Origin: Flavobacteriales bacterium | Lineage (GTDB): Bacteria; Bacteroidota; Bacteroidia; Flavobacteriales; JABDKJ01 | DNA: 64,000 bases | Reading direction: 5' to 3' | Assembly (NCBI GenBank): GCA_013002285.1 | Contig: JABDKJ010000078.1 | Span: forward strand, 1 to 64,000 | Part shown: positions 9,392 through 18,990 of the stretch, piece after piece | How positions within the stretch are numbered: position 1 is the first letter of the stretch | Layout of the letters: the number at the start of each line of letters is the position of its first letter | The notes under the pieces: generated by a model | The model's database searches: none | The model's input: the letters and a program-made list of their open reading frames with translations, nothing else | What the model was told of the DNA's origin: nothing | Program-made: the position numbers and the translations under genes

Positions 9392-11137
9392 ATGCTTAAA
9401 AAACCTGATCGAATGGAGTATAAATGGTCTTTAAAAAAGGGGGGGGATGTGGAACTCACCAAGGAATTGGCGGAACAATTGAACATTGGTGAAGACCTTG
9501 CCAGCCTTTTGATCAACAGAGATATCCATTCATTTGAAGAGGCACGAAGCTTTTTTAGGCCCGACCTTAGCACTTTGCACGACCCATTTCTTATGAAAGA
9601 CATGGACAAGGCTGTGAGAAGGCTGACACTAGCAATAGAGGAAAGTGAGAATATCCTGGTATATGGAGATTATGATGTTGACGGAACCACAAGTGTTTCT
9701 CTGGTCTATTCTTTTCTTGAGAAAATAAATGCAAATGTTGGATTCTATATTCCCGACAGATACAAAGAAGGTTATGGGCTTTCATATCTAGGAATAGACT
9801 TTGCGGAGGAGAATGGCATTGATCTCATGATCTGCTTAGATTGTGGAATAAAAGCGGTCGACAAGGTAAAATATGCCAAAGATAAGGGGATAGACATCAT
9901 AATTTGTGATCATCACAGACCTGGAAAAACTGTACCCGATGCGTATGCTGTCCTAGATGCAAAACAAAAAGATTGCCCATACCCATATAAGGAACTGTGC
10001 GGTTGTGGAGTAGGATTCAAGTTACTCCAAGGTTTTGTTGAGACCAATGGATACGACATGCAGGATCTATACAAATATCTAGATCTGGTTTCCATAGCGA
10101 TCGGAGCGGACATTGTTCCCATAACAGGAGAGAACAGAACTCTTGCTTATTATGGGTTGAAAGTGATAAACGAAAACCCGCGACCGGGTATAAAAGCCTT
10201 GATGGATATTGCAAAAGCTCCAAAAGAAATGACCATTACAGATGTGGTATTCATAATTGGACCAAGGATCAATGCGGCAGGAAGGATCCATACCGGTGCA
10301 AGAGCTGTGGAGCTATTGGTTTCTGATGAAGAAGAGACACTCAAAAAATTGAGCGTTGAGATAGACGATTTCAACACCCGCCGAAAAACTTTGGATAAGA
10401 GCATTACTAGAGAGGCCTTAGAAATGATCGCGAATGATTCTCAGCTAATGAATGCCAAGTCTTCCGTTGTGTTCAAGCGCGACTGGCATAAAGGTGTGGT
10501 GGGAATTGTGGCCTCAAGGCTTACAGAACATTATTACAGACCGACTATTGTATTAACTGAGAATGATGGAAAGGCCACTGGTTCTGCCAGATCTGTGAAG
10601 CACTTTGATGTTTATAATGCTATTGAAAAATGTTCTGATCTATTAGAGAATTTTGGAGGGCATAAATATGCTGCAGGCCTAACGATGAAGGTAGAAAATA
10701 TACAAGCGTTCCAAGAACGGTTTGAGACAGCTGTTGCTGGCTCAATAAATAGTGATTGGCTTACGCCTGAAATATCGATAGAACGAGAAATTGACTTTGA
10801 AAGGATCACGCCAAAATTCATAAATGTATTGAATCAAATGGCACCTTTTGGACCAGGAAATATGAAGCCTGTTTTTGTTACACATAACTGCCAGAACACT
10901 GCATATAGTAAGATCTTAAAGGAGAGTCACTTAAAATTGTATGTGAACCAGATCAATAGTCCTCAGGTGAAAATGGGCGGCATTGCATTTGGAATGGCAG
11001 ATAAGATGAAAATTCTGGAAAGCGGCAAACCTTTTAGCGTTGCATATCAGGTTTATGAAAATGAATGGCAAGGGAATAAGAAGATCGAGATAATGGTCAA
11101 GGACATTAAACTGATGGAAGACGCCCTTCAAAACTAG
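9392..11137 (+). CDS. recJ: Single-stranded-DNA-specific exonuclease RecJ
   Basis: Mn/Mg-dependent 5'-3' ssDNA exonuclease used in recombination and mismatch repair. The DHH phosphoesterase motifs are in order: GDYDVDGTTS, CLDCGIKAV, CDHHRPG, and GPRINAAGRI. The DHHA1 glycine motif FGGHKYAAGL and the C-terminal OB-fold follow. The 581-residue length is normal. ATG 9392 gives MLKKPDRM; the internal ATG 9413 (MEYKWSLKK) matches the usual start of homologues I know, so the first seven residues may not be translated. The 3' end overlaps the convergent mscS gene by 32 bp. It appears to stand alone as a transcription unit. Confidence 0.95.
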   Translation: MLKKPDRMEYKWSLKKGGDVELTKELAEQLNIGEDLASLLINRDIHSFEEARSFFRPDLSTLHDPFLMKDMDKAVRRLTLAIEESENILVYGDYDVDGTTSVSLVYSFLEKINANVGFYIPDRYKEGYGLSYLGIDFAEENGIDLMICLDCGIKAVDKVKYAKDKGIDIIICDHHRPGKTVPDAYAVLDAKQKDCPYPYKELCGCGVGFKLLQGFVETNGYDMQDLYKYLDLVSIAIGADIVPITGENRTLAYYGLKVINENPRPGIKALMDIAKAPKEMTITDVVFIIGPRINAAGRIHTGARAVELLVSDEEETLKKLSVEIDDFNTRRKTLDKSITREALEMIANDSQLMNAKSSVVFKRDWHKGVVGIVASRLTEHYYRPTIVLTENDGKATGSARSVKHFDVYNAIEKCSDLLENFGGHKYAAGLTMKVENIQAFQERFETAVAGSINSDWLTPEISIEREIDFERITPKFINVLNQMAPFGPGNMKPVFVTHNCQNTAYSKILKESHLKLYVNQINSPQVKMGGIAFGMADKMKILESGKPFSVAYQVYENEWQGNKKIEIMVKDIKLMEDALQN

Positions 11138-12236
11138 AACTACCCTTTTGGTTAATATGTATTTCTCTTTGTGGGAACGGTATCTTGATACCTTCTTTTC
11201 TAAAAGCGTCTTCTATAGCAAATCGAATGTCGCTTTTCAAAATATCTATATCCCATGAGCGTTTAGTCCAAAAGAACAAATTAAACTCAAGGGAAGAACT
11301 TCCAAAGTCATCGAAACGCACTAGGATCTCTTTCGTTTTTTCAATATCTGCATGCTTAAGAGCACAGTCATATAATATTTGTCTGACTTTCGCTATGTTG
11401 CTCCCATAGGCTACATGAGCGGTAACCTGATACCTAGAAATATCATTATTGATCGTCCAATTTACCAGACTTTCAGAGGTTAATTTTCTATTGGGCACAA
11501 CAATTACATTGCCGTCTCGAGTGAGCACCTTACTTGTACGTATGTCAATGCGAATTACCTTTGCGAATAATTTATCTATTTCAATGATGTCACCAACTTT
11601 GAATGTTCCTTCAAATAAAATGATGAATCCTGAAAGCACATCATAGAAGAAAGTTTGAAGACCAATACCAACTCCTACTAAGATAGCCGCAGAGCCTATC
11701 AGAAGCCCCTTAAGGTCAGCCCCAGTGCTTTCAATGGCAATTATAAAGGCTATGATATAAAGCAGATACTTAACAAGTTGAAGAATAGTGAACTGCTGAC
11801 CGCGGTCTATTTGTTTACGAGAGTCTAGAGCCTTTTTAAGTAACAAGAGAATAAACCGGATAATGATCCTTGCGAAAAGAACAATTAGAATAATGATAAA
11901 TAGATTATAAACCTTAGGGTGGAAATGATCAAGGTCTATGATCGAGTAATTCAAAAAGACATCTAGTAATTTTTTGAATTTAAGGGTAGAAAATATCGCT
12001 AAGGTGGACAGTACGATCAGCAGTAACCTAAAGAAGCGATATATAGTATCCGACCGATCTTCATCAAACCACTCTTTCTTCTTTAATACCTTACGAATGA
12101 ATTGCCTTACAAATTTTATCAGAAAGCGTGCAAAGAAGAATATGAGAATAGCAAAGAAAATATCTACAATGGAGAACTGAAAATACTCCGCATCTTTGAA
12201 AACGGGCGTTGTGAATATTTTGAAGAAATTTTTCAA
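11106..12236 (-). CDS. Mechanosensitive ion channel, MscS family
   Basis: A 376-residue inner-membrane channel that would open on membrane tension to release solutes during osmotic downshock. At least four transmembrane helices precede the conserved pore helix region (GSAAILVGVGIGLQTFFYD). The beta domain follows (FEGTFKVGDIIEI, then DGNVIVVPNRKL) and a C-terminal alpha/beta domain. Asn and Gly positions typical of MscS-like pores are present. It starts 3 bp after the dnaG stop, so it is co-transcribed with primase, and its tail overlaps recJ by 32 bp on the opposite strand. The family is clear. Ion selectivity and physiological role are inferred. Confidence 0.88.
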   Translation of the reverse strand: MKNFFKIFTTPVFKDAEYFQFSIVDIFFAILIFFFARFLIKFVRQFIRKVLKKKEWFDEDRSDTIYRFFRLLLIVLSTLAIFSTLKFKKLLDVFLNYSIIDLDHFHPKVYNLFIIILIVLFARIIIRFILLLLKKALDSRKQIDRGQQFTILQLVKYLLYIIAFIIAIESTGADLKGLLIGSAAILVGVGIGLQTFFYDVLSGFIILFEGTFKVGDIIEIDKLFAKVIRIDIRTSKVLTRDGNVIVVPNRKLTSESLVNWTINNDISRYQVTAHVAYGSNIAKVRQILYDCALKHADIEKTKEILVRFDDFGSSSLEFNLFFWTKRSWDIDILKSDIRFAIEDAFRKEGIKIPFPQREIHINQKGSSSFEGRLPSV

Positions 12237-12239
12237 GGC

Positions 12240-14183
12240 CTAGAATACCGTAGTGCCAAAGTAATTAGAAAGTTCTCTTTTTACTTGGTCTAGAGTATGA
12301 ATTTTTCCAAGAATAGATTCTTGATCTTCTATGCTAGGGCTATTGCGCAATTTTTCTTTTAGCAATTTCCTATTGTGTAAGACTGCTTTAAGCTTCAATC
12401 TGTTCATTGAAGATTCCATGAGCACTTGAGGCCTTTCTTCTTCTTTCCTTATCGCGATCTGGTATTTTTTCTTCCAATTCTCAGAAACGATGATCTCAGT
12501 GCTAAGTATAGCAGCACAGCACTTTGCCAGCTCAATATCTTCGCTTTGAGCTAGCATGGTCGGTTCGATCTTATTGTTGGAAAAATATTGTTTCTGAATA
12601 GCGGTTAAGACCCTATCATAAAGGGGGTCTTGGAAGTTGATACCGTTGTAGGAAAGCTCGTCAAAAATAAAATCTGCGAAGGTGCATTGAGCTTTCACGA
12701 TCTCACCTGCTTCATTTTCGCCTTCGTAGTCGTAAGGACGATTGCCATGGAACAATAATAAACGAATGATATCCCTCTCTTGTTCATCACTATCAGCGAG
12801 GTCTATTTTCTTAAAGGCTTGTTTACCCTCGGCCGGAGCGAGCTCCTGCTCTATGACCTCTCTTTCGCCACGGTCTCTATATGTAGTTTTTATTCGAACC
12901 TTGCTTATCTCTTTTGCTACAGTGGGCTCGGCTACTTTGAGTACTCTCGCCACTTCTTGAATATAAAAAGCACGCTTTACATTATCGGGTATCTCAGATA
13001 CGGTCTCTATAATGGTCTTGCTTACCTCAGATTTTTTAACAGGGTCATTTCCTGCTGCTTCCAACTGGGTCTGAACAATAAATTGTAAAAAGTCTTTTTG
13101 ACTTTCTTCTAGAAAGACCTGAAGGTCATGGCTGCTTAAGCTCTTAGCTATTGTATCAGGATCTTCACCTTCAGGCAGGCTGATCACTCGGGCATTGAGA
13201 CCTACTCGCAGAATGTTCTTCACCGTTCTAAGAGCGGCTTTTTGCCCCGCAACATCACCATCAAAAACTACAGTAACGTTTTTTGTAATATGCCTTAGTC
13301 TTGCAATATGGTCTTCGGTAACAGACGTCCCACAAGTAGCGACAACATTCTCAACTCCTGCTTGATGCAGGGCAATAACATCCGTGTATCCTTCCACGAC
13401 AAATACATTGTCATTCTTGGCCGCACTCTTCCGTGCTTCATGCAGAGCATACAATGTCCTGCTCTTATTGTATATCAGGTGCTCTGGCGAATTTATGTAT
13501 TTGGGTTGTTGCCCACTCTTCAATGCTCGTGCCCCAAAAGCAATGATCTTACCACCGAGGTCTCTTATCGGGAAAATAAGGCGGCCGCGGTATACATCAT
13601 AAGCACCTCTTGGGCTGTCCTTAACCAAGCCAAGCTCTTCCAAAAAGCCTTGATCATACCCTTTTGCTTTGGCGTGTTCAGCTAACATTCGACCGTCATC
13701 TGGGCAGTAACCTAAGGAAAATTTCTCTACCATGGGTGAATTGATACCGCGCTCCTTCACATAACTTTGTGCTATTGCTTTTCCTTTTTCACTATTGTTG
13801 AATTGATCTGTGAACCAATCAGCAGCCATTTTTAGGATCAAAGAAAAACTTTCGGCTTTTCCTCTGGCTTCTTTTTCTTCAGCAGTGTATTCTTTTTCCT
13901 CTATCTCAATATTGTATCTCTGCGCCAATTGTCTGACGGCTTCGGGATATGATAAGTGCTCATGGGTCATTAAGAAATTTATAACCCCACCAGATTCTGA
14001 ACAGCCAAAGCAATGGTATATCTGCTTAGCTGGGGAAACTGTAAAAGAAGGAGTCTTTTCATTGTGGAACGGACATAGGCCTTTGAAATTCTGCCCTGCC
14101 TTTTTTAAGGGTACAAAATCCTCTATAACCTCTACAATGTCCGAGGCCATCAACACCCTTGTTTTATCTTGTTCCGATATCAT
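12240..14183 (-). CDS. dnaG: DNA primase
   Basis: Synthesises RNA primers for replication in the DnaB-primase complex. The N-terminal CHC2 zinc ribbon has C37, H40 (CPFH) and C58, C61 (CFGC). The TOPRIM catalytic core follows, with FVVEGYTDVIALHQAG and the metal-binding VVFDGDVAG. The C-terminal 200 residues form the helicase-binding region. The 647-residue length is normal. It is followed after 3 bp by mscS. A TACCTTAG box (one mismatch to TAnnTTTG) on the minus strand at 14196-14203, 12 nt before the ATG, is a candidate promoter. It is not in the rpsU-dnaG-rpoD arrangement of Proteobacteria. Confidence 0.96.
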   Translation of the reverse strand: MISEQDKTRVLMASDIVEVIEDFVPLKKAGQNFKGLCPFHNEKTPSFTVSPAKQIYHCFGCSESGGVINFLMTHEHLSYPEAVRQLAQRYNIEIEEKEYTAEEKEARGKAESFSLILKMAADWFTDQFNNSEKGKAIAQSYVKERGINSPMVEKFSLGYCPDDGRMLAEHAKAKGYDQGFLEELGLVKDSPRGAYDVYRGRLIFPIRDLGGKIIAFGARALKSGQQPKYINSPEHLIYNKSRTLYALHEARKSAAKNDNVFVVEGYTDVIALHQAGVENVVATCGTSVTEDHIARLRHITKNVTVVFDGDVAGQKAALRTVKNILRVGLNARVISLPEGEDPDTIAKSLSSHDLQVFLEESQKDFLQFIVQTQLEAAGNDPVKKSEVSKTIIETVSEIPDNVKRAFYIQEVARVLKVAEPTVAKEISKVRIKTTYRDRGEREVIEQELAPAEGKQAFKKIDLADSDEQERDIIRLLLFHGNRPYDYEGENEAGEIVKAQCTFADFIFDELSYNGINFQDPLYDRVLTAIQKQYFSNNKIEPTMLAQSEDIELAKCCAAILSTEIIVSENWKKKYQIAIRKEEERPQVLMESSMNRLKLKAVLHNRKLLKEKLRNSPSIEDQESILGKIHTLDQVKRELSNYFGTTVF

Positions 14184-14289
14184 AATAATAGCAAGCTAAG
14201 GTACAGAGCCCTGAAACCTATATTGCGAATAATAAGAGCATAGTAATTAACATTCGATCCACAATTCGCTCAAAGAAATTGTTGAATTC

Positions 14290-14664
14290 TTAGTTTTCGT
14301 AATTGGTCTCGTAATCTACTTTACCGTCTTCCTTGTAGAACGTCCAATTACCAACCCTTTTATTTTCTCTGAATTTCCCTTTGTAGAACATACTGCCGTT
14401 AGGGTAAAAGACAAGCGTAGTTCCGTGCAGCAGACCTTCCTTATAGTAAGATTCACTCCATCGTTTGCCGTCAACAAAATTACTTATCCAAAGCCCTTCT
14501 CTCTTGCCGTTTTTTGTATTTCCCTTGGTTTTAATTACCCCATTCTCATAGTGCTCTATTTCTTCTACTAACTCTCGAGAAACGTTTTGTGTAGAGCCTG
14601 CACCATTGTTTTCAGACCTGCAAGAAACCACCGTCAAAAGCATAAAAAAAATAAATAGTCTCAT
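14290..14664 (-). CDS. Small lipoprotein with MORN-like (YwqK-type) repeats
   Basis: A 124-residue protein with a short signal peptide and a good lipobox, TVVSC (Cys15). The mature part carries about three repeats of the type Y-x-N-G-x-x-x-x-G-x-x-x-x-G-x-x-x-G-x-W (for example KGNTKNGKREGLW and GKFRENKRVGNW), the MORN_2/YwqK pattern. In Bacteroidota such small proteins are common and of uncertain role. The ATG overlaps the stop of the upstream polyprenyl synthase gene by one base (TAATG), so the two are translationally coupled. Membrane anchoring is inferred from the lipobox; the function is not known. Confidence 0.78.
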   Translation of the reverse strand: MRLFIFFMLLTVVSCRSENNGAGSTQNVSRELVEEIEHYENGVIKTKGNTKNGKREGLWISNFVDGKRWSESYYKEGLLHGTTLVFYPNGSMFYKGKFRENKRVGNWTFYKEDGKVDYETNYEN

Positions 14665-15638
14665 TATTTTGTTCTGTTTATTGTGTAGTTCAATAATGTT
14701 TCAAGTCCGACCCTCGCCTCATTCTCAGGAAATTTCTTTAGTACTTCCAAGGCTTTATCCTTTAGCTCGATCATTTTATCATGAGCATATTTTAAACCAT
14801 TATATTTTATCACAAAATTAAGGACTTCCTCTACCTTTTTCTTGGAGTGTTTTTTCTTTTTAATGATCTTGATCACACGCTTTTTCTCTGCCTCACTGCT
14901 TTGGTTCAACGCGTATATAATTGGCAGAGTAAGTTTCTTCTCTTTAAGATCAATTCCTCGAGGTTTTCCAATATCCTCACCTAGACCAAAGTCAAAAAGG
15001 TCATCCTTTATTTGGAATGCAAGCCCTGTATACTCCCCGAACTTATGCATACTTTCTATCGCTTCTTGGTCTTGCCCAACAGAAGCAACACCACATGCGC
15101 AGCAGGCAGCAACGAGCGAAGCGGTCTTTTGTCTGATAATGTCGAAATAGACGTCTTCTTTTAAATTCAGTGACCTCGTTTTTTCTATCTGTAGCAATTC
15201 ACCTTCACTCATTTCTTTTACTGCTTTTGTAACAATATCCAATAAGTTGTAATTCTTACTTTCCATAGATAAGATCAAGCCTTTGGAAAGAAGGAAGTCA
15301 CCTACCAATACAGCGATCTTATTTTTCCAAAGCGCATTGATCGAGAAAAACCCTCTTCGCTTGTTTGCATCGTCAACAACATCATCATGAACGAGAGTAG
15401 CAGTGTGCAAAAGTTCTATAAGTGAAGCCCCGATATAGGTATTGTCATTGACGTTGCTAAAGACCTTGGCAGACAGAAAAACGAACATCGGACGCATTTG
15501 CTTTCCTTTTCGTTTTACAATATAGTGGGTGATCTTGTTCAATAGAGCAACATTACTGACCATGGATCTTCTGAATCGATCTTCAAAGATCATCATCTCC
15601 TCAGCAATAGGTTTCTTGATCAGGTTTATATCCTCCAT
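14664..15638 (-). CDS. Trans-polyprenyl diphosphate synthase (octaprenyl-type)
   Basis: Condenses isopentenyl diphosphate onto allylic diphosphates to make the side chain of a quinone. The first aspartate-rich motif is DDVVDDANKRRG, with D85, D86 and D89, and the second is KDDLFDFG. The 324-residue length is typical of IspB/HepT-like enzymes. In Bacteroidota the product is usually a menaquinone side chain, but chain length cannot be read reliably here. It is in a minus-strand group after the secreted 511-residue protein (41-bp gap) and shares a base with the small lipoprotein gene downstream. Confidence 0.9.
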   Translation of the reverse strand: MEDINLIKKPIAEEMMIFEDRFRRSMVSNVALLNKITHYIVKRKGKQMRPMFVFLSAKVFSNVNDNTYIGASLIELLHTATLVHDDVVDDANKRRGFFSINALWKNKIAVLVGDFLLSKGLILSMESKNYNLLDIVTKAVKEMSEGELLQIEKTRSLNLKEDVYFDIIRQKTASLVAACCACGVASVGQDQEAIESMHKFGEYTGLAFQIKDDLFDFGLGEDIGKPRGIDLKEKKLTLPIIYALNQSSEAEKKRVIKIIKKKKHSKKKVEEVLNFVIKYNGLKYAHDKMIELKDKALEVLKKFPENEARVGLETLLNYTINRTK

Positions 15639-15679
15639 TGAAGAGCTAAAAGTACCAATTTATTCAGCAGTTCATTGCT

Positions 15680-17215
15680 TTATTTTACAAGTTCGAAGAG
15701 GCAAAAACGTTCGTTACCATTCCTTGATGCAAGAATGATCATATGGTCTTTAGAACACTGGATGAATTCTCTCGGCCTTAGCACAAAATTCCCTTTGGTA
15801 TCCTTAAATGGGCTTTGCTTACTCACATTTCCCTCAGCATCCAGAGAGACATAAGCGGGATCAGATCTCATGGTATTGAAGTTTCTAAGGTTTTCAGAAC
15901 CTTCTCCTATGAGTTCCATATTGCGTGCATTGTCATTGAACACAATGAATAGTTCATCATTCCTATTAGCAATGGCAATGGACGAAAATTCGCCATTGTC
16001 ATTTATACTTTCCTGCCTCTTAGGAATAGCTGTTGCCCAATTTACTGACCCGTCAGCATTGTATTTTACCACCACAAGATCCATATAGTAATAGATCTGT
16101 CGAGTATAATAACCCCCATTAATGCTATATTCATTTCTCTCTCTGATCCAATATTGTTCGCCCACTAAAGTGGCTCCACCTTCTTTGTGAACTATTATAT
16201 GTTGCAAATGCATACGAGGAACCTCCCGACCTTTTTCGGCCTTTTTAGTACCAATTAATGCGCTTACCACTTTTGGGTCCAAAGGGTTTAGACCAGAGGC
16301 CTGTATCTTAAGGTCATTGGCGTTAAGCCTCAAATAAAAAGAACCTGCAACACTATTGTATCTGTCATTAGAATAAAAACCAGAAACCACGACTTCGTTC
16401 TTTTCTGAAATGTCAAAAGTGAGTTCAGCAACCCATTTGTCAGCCAGATCAATGTCTGTTTCTTTGATCTTGTTTTCCTTCCAGAAATATGAGAATAAAA
16501 CAAATTTTCTGTCAGCTCTATCTCTGAACTCAGTCTCATTAAAGTTTTTTTCTGGGGCTACTTCAAGCGACAAATGCATGTTTCCTTCATTGTCCGCAGT
16601 TAGTTGTTCTATTTCCGTAAAGGCCGCTCCATAAGGTAAACTAAAATTCTTTTTCCAAACTGCTTCCAGTTCATTGTCGAGATATAATCCCGTAAATGAA
16701 GTGTTCGACTTTCTTACAAATGCATCTTGAGCCACCACTAAGAAATGAGTGGAATCATTACAAAGACCAACCATAAATGACGAACGTCTATTGCTTTTTA
16801 TCTTATCTATGTTATGAACTAGCTTAGGATCAGATAAGGTATTGCTTGTTAGATCCAGAGTACGAACATAAATACTATGATCTCGTTCCTTATAGTTGTA
16901 GTGGTCAATGAACAAATAGACCTTATCGTCCAGAAAAAAGGAATCGAATAATTCCTCGTCTATTACCATCCCTTCTCGCAACTCGAACGTATCATAGACT
17001 TTCTCTTCCATTGTGTCATAGCTATAGGAACGAACTGAGATGATCCTTCTCCTTTCTTTAAAAATGGAAACCACTTTATTGTCATCTCCGCCAACCAGCA
17101 TGTAGGGATAAGAGCTTTTTGCCTTATCAGTAGGTGACCACTTGTAGATCTGGCTATCAGTTTGAGCGATACCAGAGATAGTGATCGAAGTCATGATCAA
17201 AAAGAATAAGGTCAT
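15680..17215 (-). CDS. Secreted protein of unknown function
   Basis: From the chosen ATG at 17215 the protein has 511 residues and starts with a clear signal peptide (MTLFFLIMTSITISGIAQ). A longer frame reaches 17284 but would overlap the divergent gene and bury the signal peptide. The mature part has repeated short strands ending in charged turns, with acidic Asp/Asn-rich segments, in the style of beta-propeller or beta-sandwich proteins (for instance DLVVVKYNADGSVNWA, typical of a propeller blade). I recognise no named family and no catalytic motif. It is probably periplasmic or outer-membrane associated. It is first in the group with the polyprenyl synthase. Confidence 0.72.
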   Translation of the reverse strand: MTLFFLIMTSITISGIAQTDSQIYKWSPTDKAKSSYPYMLVGGDDNKVVSIFKERRRIISVRSYSYDTMEEKVYDTFELREGMVIDEELFDSFFLDDKVYLFIDHYNYKERDHSIYVRTLDLTSNTLSDPKLVHNIDKIKSNRRSSFMVGLCNDSTHFLVVAQDAFVRKSNTSFTGLYLDNELEAVWKKNFSLPYGAAFTEIEQLTADNEGNMHLSLEVAPEKNFNETEFRDRADRKFVLFSYFWKENKIKETDIDLADKWVAELTFDISEKNEVVVSGFYSNDRYNSVAGSFYLRLNANDLKIQASGLNPLDPKVVSALIGTKKAEKGREVPRMHLQHIIVHKEGGATLVGEQYWIRERNEYSINGGYYTRQIYYYMDLVVVKYNADGSVNWATAIPKRQESINDNGEFSSIAIANRNDELFIVFNDNARNMELIGEGSENLRNFNTMRSDPAYVSLDAEGNVSKQSPFKDTKGNFVLRPREFIQCSKDHMIILASRNGNERFCLFELVK

Positions 17216-17245
17216 TCGACCATAAGCCAAAAAAATAGATGATAT

Positions 17246-17944
17246 TTGAATAAGATATTTAGAGAATTGACGGGTCACAACCATTTAAAATTAAATAAAC
17301 TTTTGATCATTGGGCTTTTGGCCCTTTCCTTTTTATCCCTCAAATTGAGTGCCAATATGATGAGTGATACTCTTTTGAGAGTTTCAACAGCTGTCAAGAT
17401 CAATCCTCCACTATTTTTTCGAGGCGAACTTCCCATTTATTTGGAGCAAAAACTAACGGGCAATTTAAGTATTGAGGCGGCATATGCAATGACCATTCGC
17501 GACCTGTTTTCTGGAACATTCGACCATGACCTGGATGACCTTTCAAGGCAAGTTGAGGTCCGTTCGGGAAAAGGATACAAATTCGCTTTGCGTTACTACT
17601 TGAAAAGCTCGGAAGAACTGCATGGTTATTATGTGTCAGCCGAGTATGCTAGAAAGGATCATAAAAAGCTATTCTATCAAGAAGATACTTTGGGTCTTAT
17701 CACAAGTGAACAGATATTGGATATGCGGGAAATAACGGATTATAAGTTGATCTTTGGTTTACAGAACTTATCCTATTATTCCAATTTCTTTTTTGATCTT
17801 TATGCTGGAGTTGGGTTAAGGCAAAAGGATTTTCAAGAGGTGCATAGAGAAGATGTTGGAATTGTTCCCAGCCACTATTTAGTTGATACCAAAAGTGAGA
17901 ACATTAATTTTTATTTAGGTCTAAAGATCGGGCTCGGTTTTTAG
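17246..17944 (+). CDS. Probable outer-membrane beta-barrel protein
   Basis: A protein of up to 232 residues with a hydrophobic signal segment (LLIIGLLALSFLSLKLSA). About eight amphipathic strands with alternating aromatic residues follow, ending in an aromatic C-terminus (GLGF), all as in small outer-membrane barrels. There is no ATG before the signal peptide. TTG 17246 lies inside a GATATTTG sequence resembling a promoter box, so TTG 17267 (MTGHNHLKLNK) is the better alternative. It is divergent from the secreted 511-residue gene with only a few tens of bases between. The 3' end overlaps rlmN by 24 bp. Barrel assignment is inferred; no specific function can be given. Confidence 0.65.
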   Translation: MNKIFRELTGHNHLKLNKLLIIGLLALSFLSLKLSANMMSDTLLRVSTAVKINPPLFFRGELPIYLEQKLTGNLSIEAAYAMTIRDLFSGTFDHDLDDLSRQVEVRSGKGYKFALRYYLKSSEELHGYYVSAEYARKDHKKLFYQEDTLGLITSEQILDMREITDYKLIFGLQNLSYYSNFFFDLYAGVGLRQKDFQEVHREDVGIVPSHYLVDTKSENINFYLGLKIGLGF

Positions 17945-18985
17945 TGCAGCCTTGTTCTTATTGGCCAATTGACCACATGCTGCATCGATGTCTTTTCCTC
18001 TACTCCTTCTTACTTTAGCTACCACTCCATGATCTTCTAGATAAGCTGCAAAAGCATCTGTTTTTTCTTGGTCGGCCTTTGAAAACTCACTTTCATCAAT
18101 AGGATTGTATTCAATTATATTCACCTTAGATGGAACCCGCCTGCAGAATTTCAAAAGTTCCTTTGCGTCATCAATACTATCATTCACCTCATTAAAAATG
18201 ATGTACTCAAACGTGATCGTGTTTTTTGTTTTTTGGTAAAAATAATTGAGTGATTCGGCCAATGCGTCCAGGGAATTTGAATCATTTATAGGCATCATCT
18301 TGCTTCGCTTCACGTCATTTGCAGCATGAAGTGAAAGAGCAAGGTTGAATTTCACTTCATCATCTCCTAGCTGCTTGATCATTTTAGCGATACCTGCTGT
18401 CGACACCGTTATCCTTTTAGATGCCATGTGAAGACCATTTTTGCCTGTAATGTGATCTATGGAATTAAGGGTATTTTGATAATTCAAAAGAGGCTCCCCC
18501 ATTCCCATGTAGACTATGTTGGTCAAAGGAGCATTGTACCTATTTTCCGCTACATTCTTAATGGCTACTACTTGATCATATATCTCAGAAGCATCCAGAT
18601 TTCTCATACGTTTGAGTTTTCCTGTTGCACAAAAAGAACATGTGAGACTGCAGCCTACCTGAGAACTAATGCATGCTGTCATTCGCTTTTCAGTTGGGAT
18701 CAGAACACCTTCAACGATAAATCCATCATATAGCTTAAAGGCCATCTTTATAGTTCCGTCTTTTGCAACTTGCTCTTCCACGAGTTCCATTGACCTGAAC
18801 TCGAATTGTTGGCCTAAGAGCTCACGAGTTGCTTTGCTCAAGTTTGTCATTTCCTCGAAAGAAGAAGCTGAAAATTTCCATAGCCATTCCATGACCTGCT
18901 TTGCCCTGAATTTTTTTTCTCCGTGCTCAAGAAAAAACTCACTGAGTTGATCTAGCGATATACTTCGTATGTCCTTTCTAGACAT
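17921..18985 (-). CDS. rlmN: 23S rRNA (adenine2503-C2) / tRNA methyltransferase, radical SAM
   Basis: Radical SAM enzyme that methylates C2 of A2503 in 23S rRNA, and A37 in some tRNAs, aiding translational fidelity. The [4Fe-4S] motif CSLTCSFC has C112, C116 and C119. The conserved Cys105 in TACISSQVG and the methyl-carrying Cys337 in DAACGQL are both present, so the enzyme should be active. The 354-residue length is normal. It is the last gene of the ftsX-to-rlmN group, 5 bp after an unknown gene that follows queA. Its tail overlaps the barrel-protein gene by 24 bp. Confidence 0.96.
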   Translation of the reverse strand: MSRKDIRSISLDQLSEFFLEHGEKKFRAKQVMEWLWKFSASSFEEMTNLSKATRELLGQQFEFRSMELVEEQVAKDGTIKMAFKLYDGFIVEGVLIPTEKRMTACISSQVGCSLTCSFCATGKLKRMRNLDASEIYDQVVAIKNVAENRYNAPLTNIVYMGMGEPLLNYQNTLNSIDHITGKNGLHMASKRITVSTAGIAKMIKQLGDDEVKFNLALSLHAANDVKRSKMMPINDSNSLDALAESLNYFYQKTKNTITFEYIIFNEVNDSIDDAKELLKFCRRVPSKVNIIEYNPIDESEFSKADQEKTDAFAAYLEDHGVVAKVRRSRGKDIDAACGQLANKNKAALKTEPDL

Positions 18986-18990
18986 GAGTC

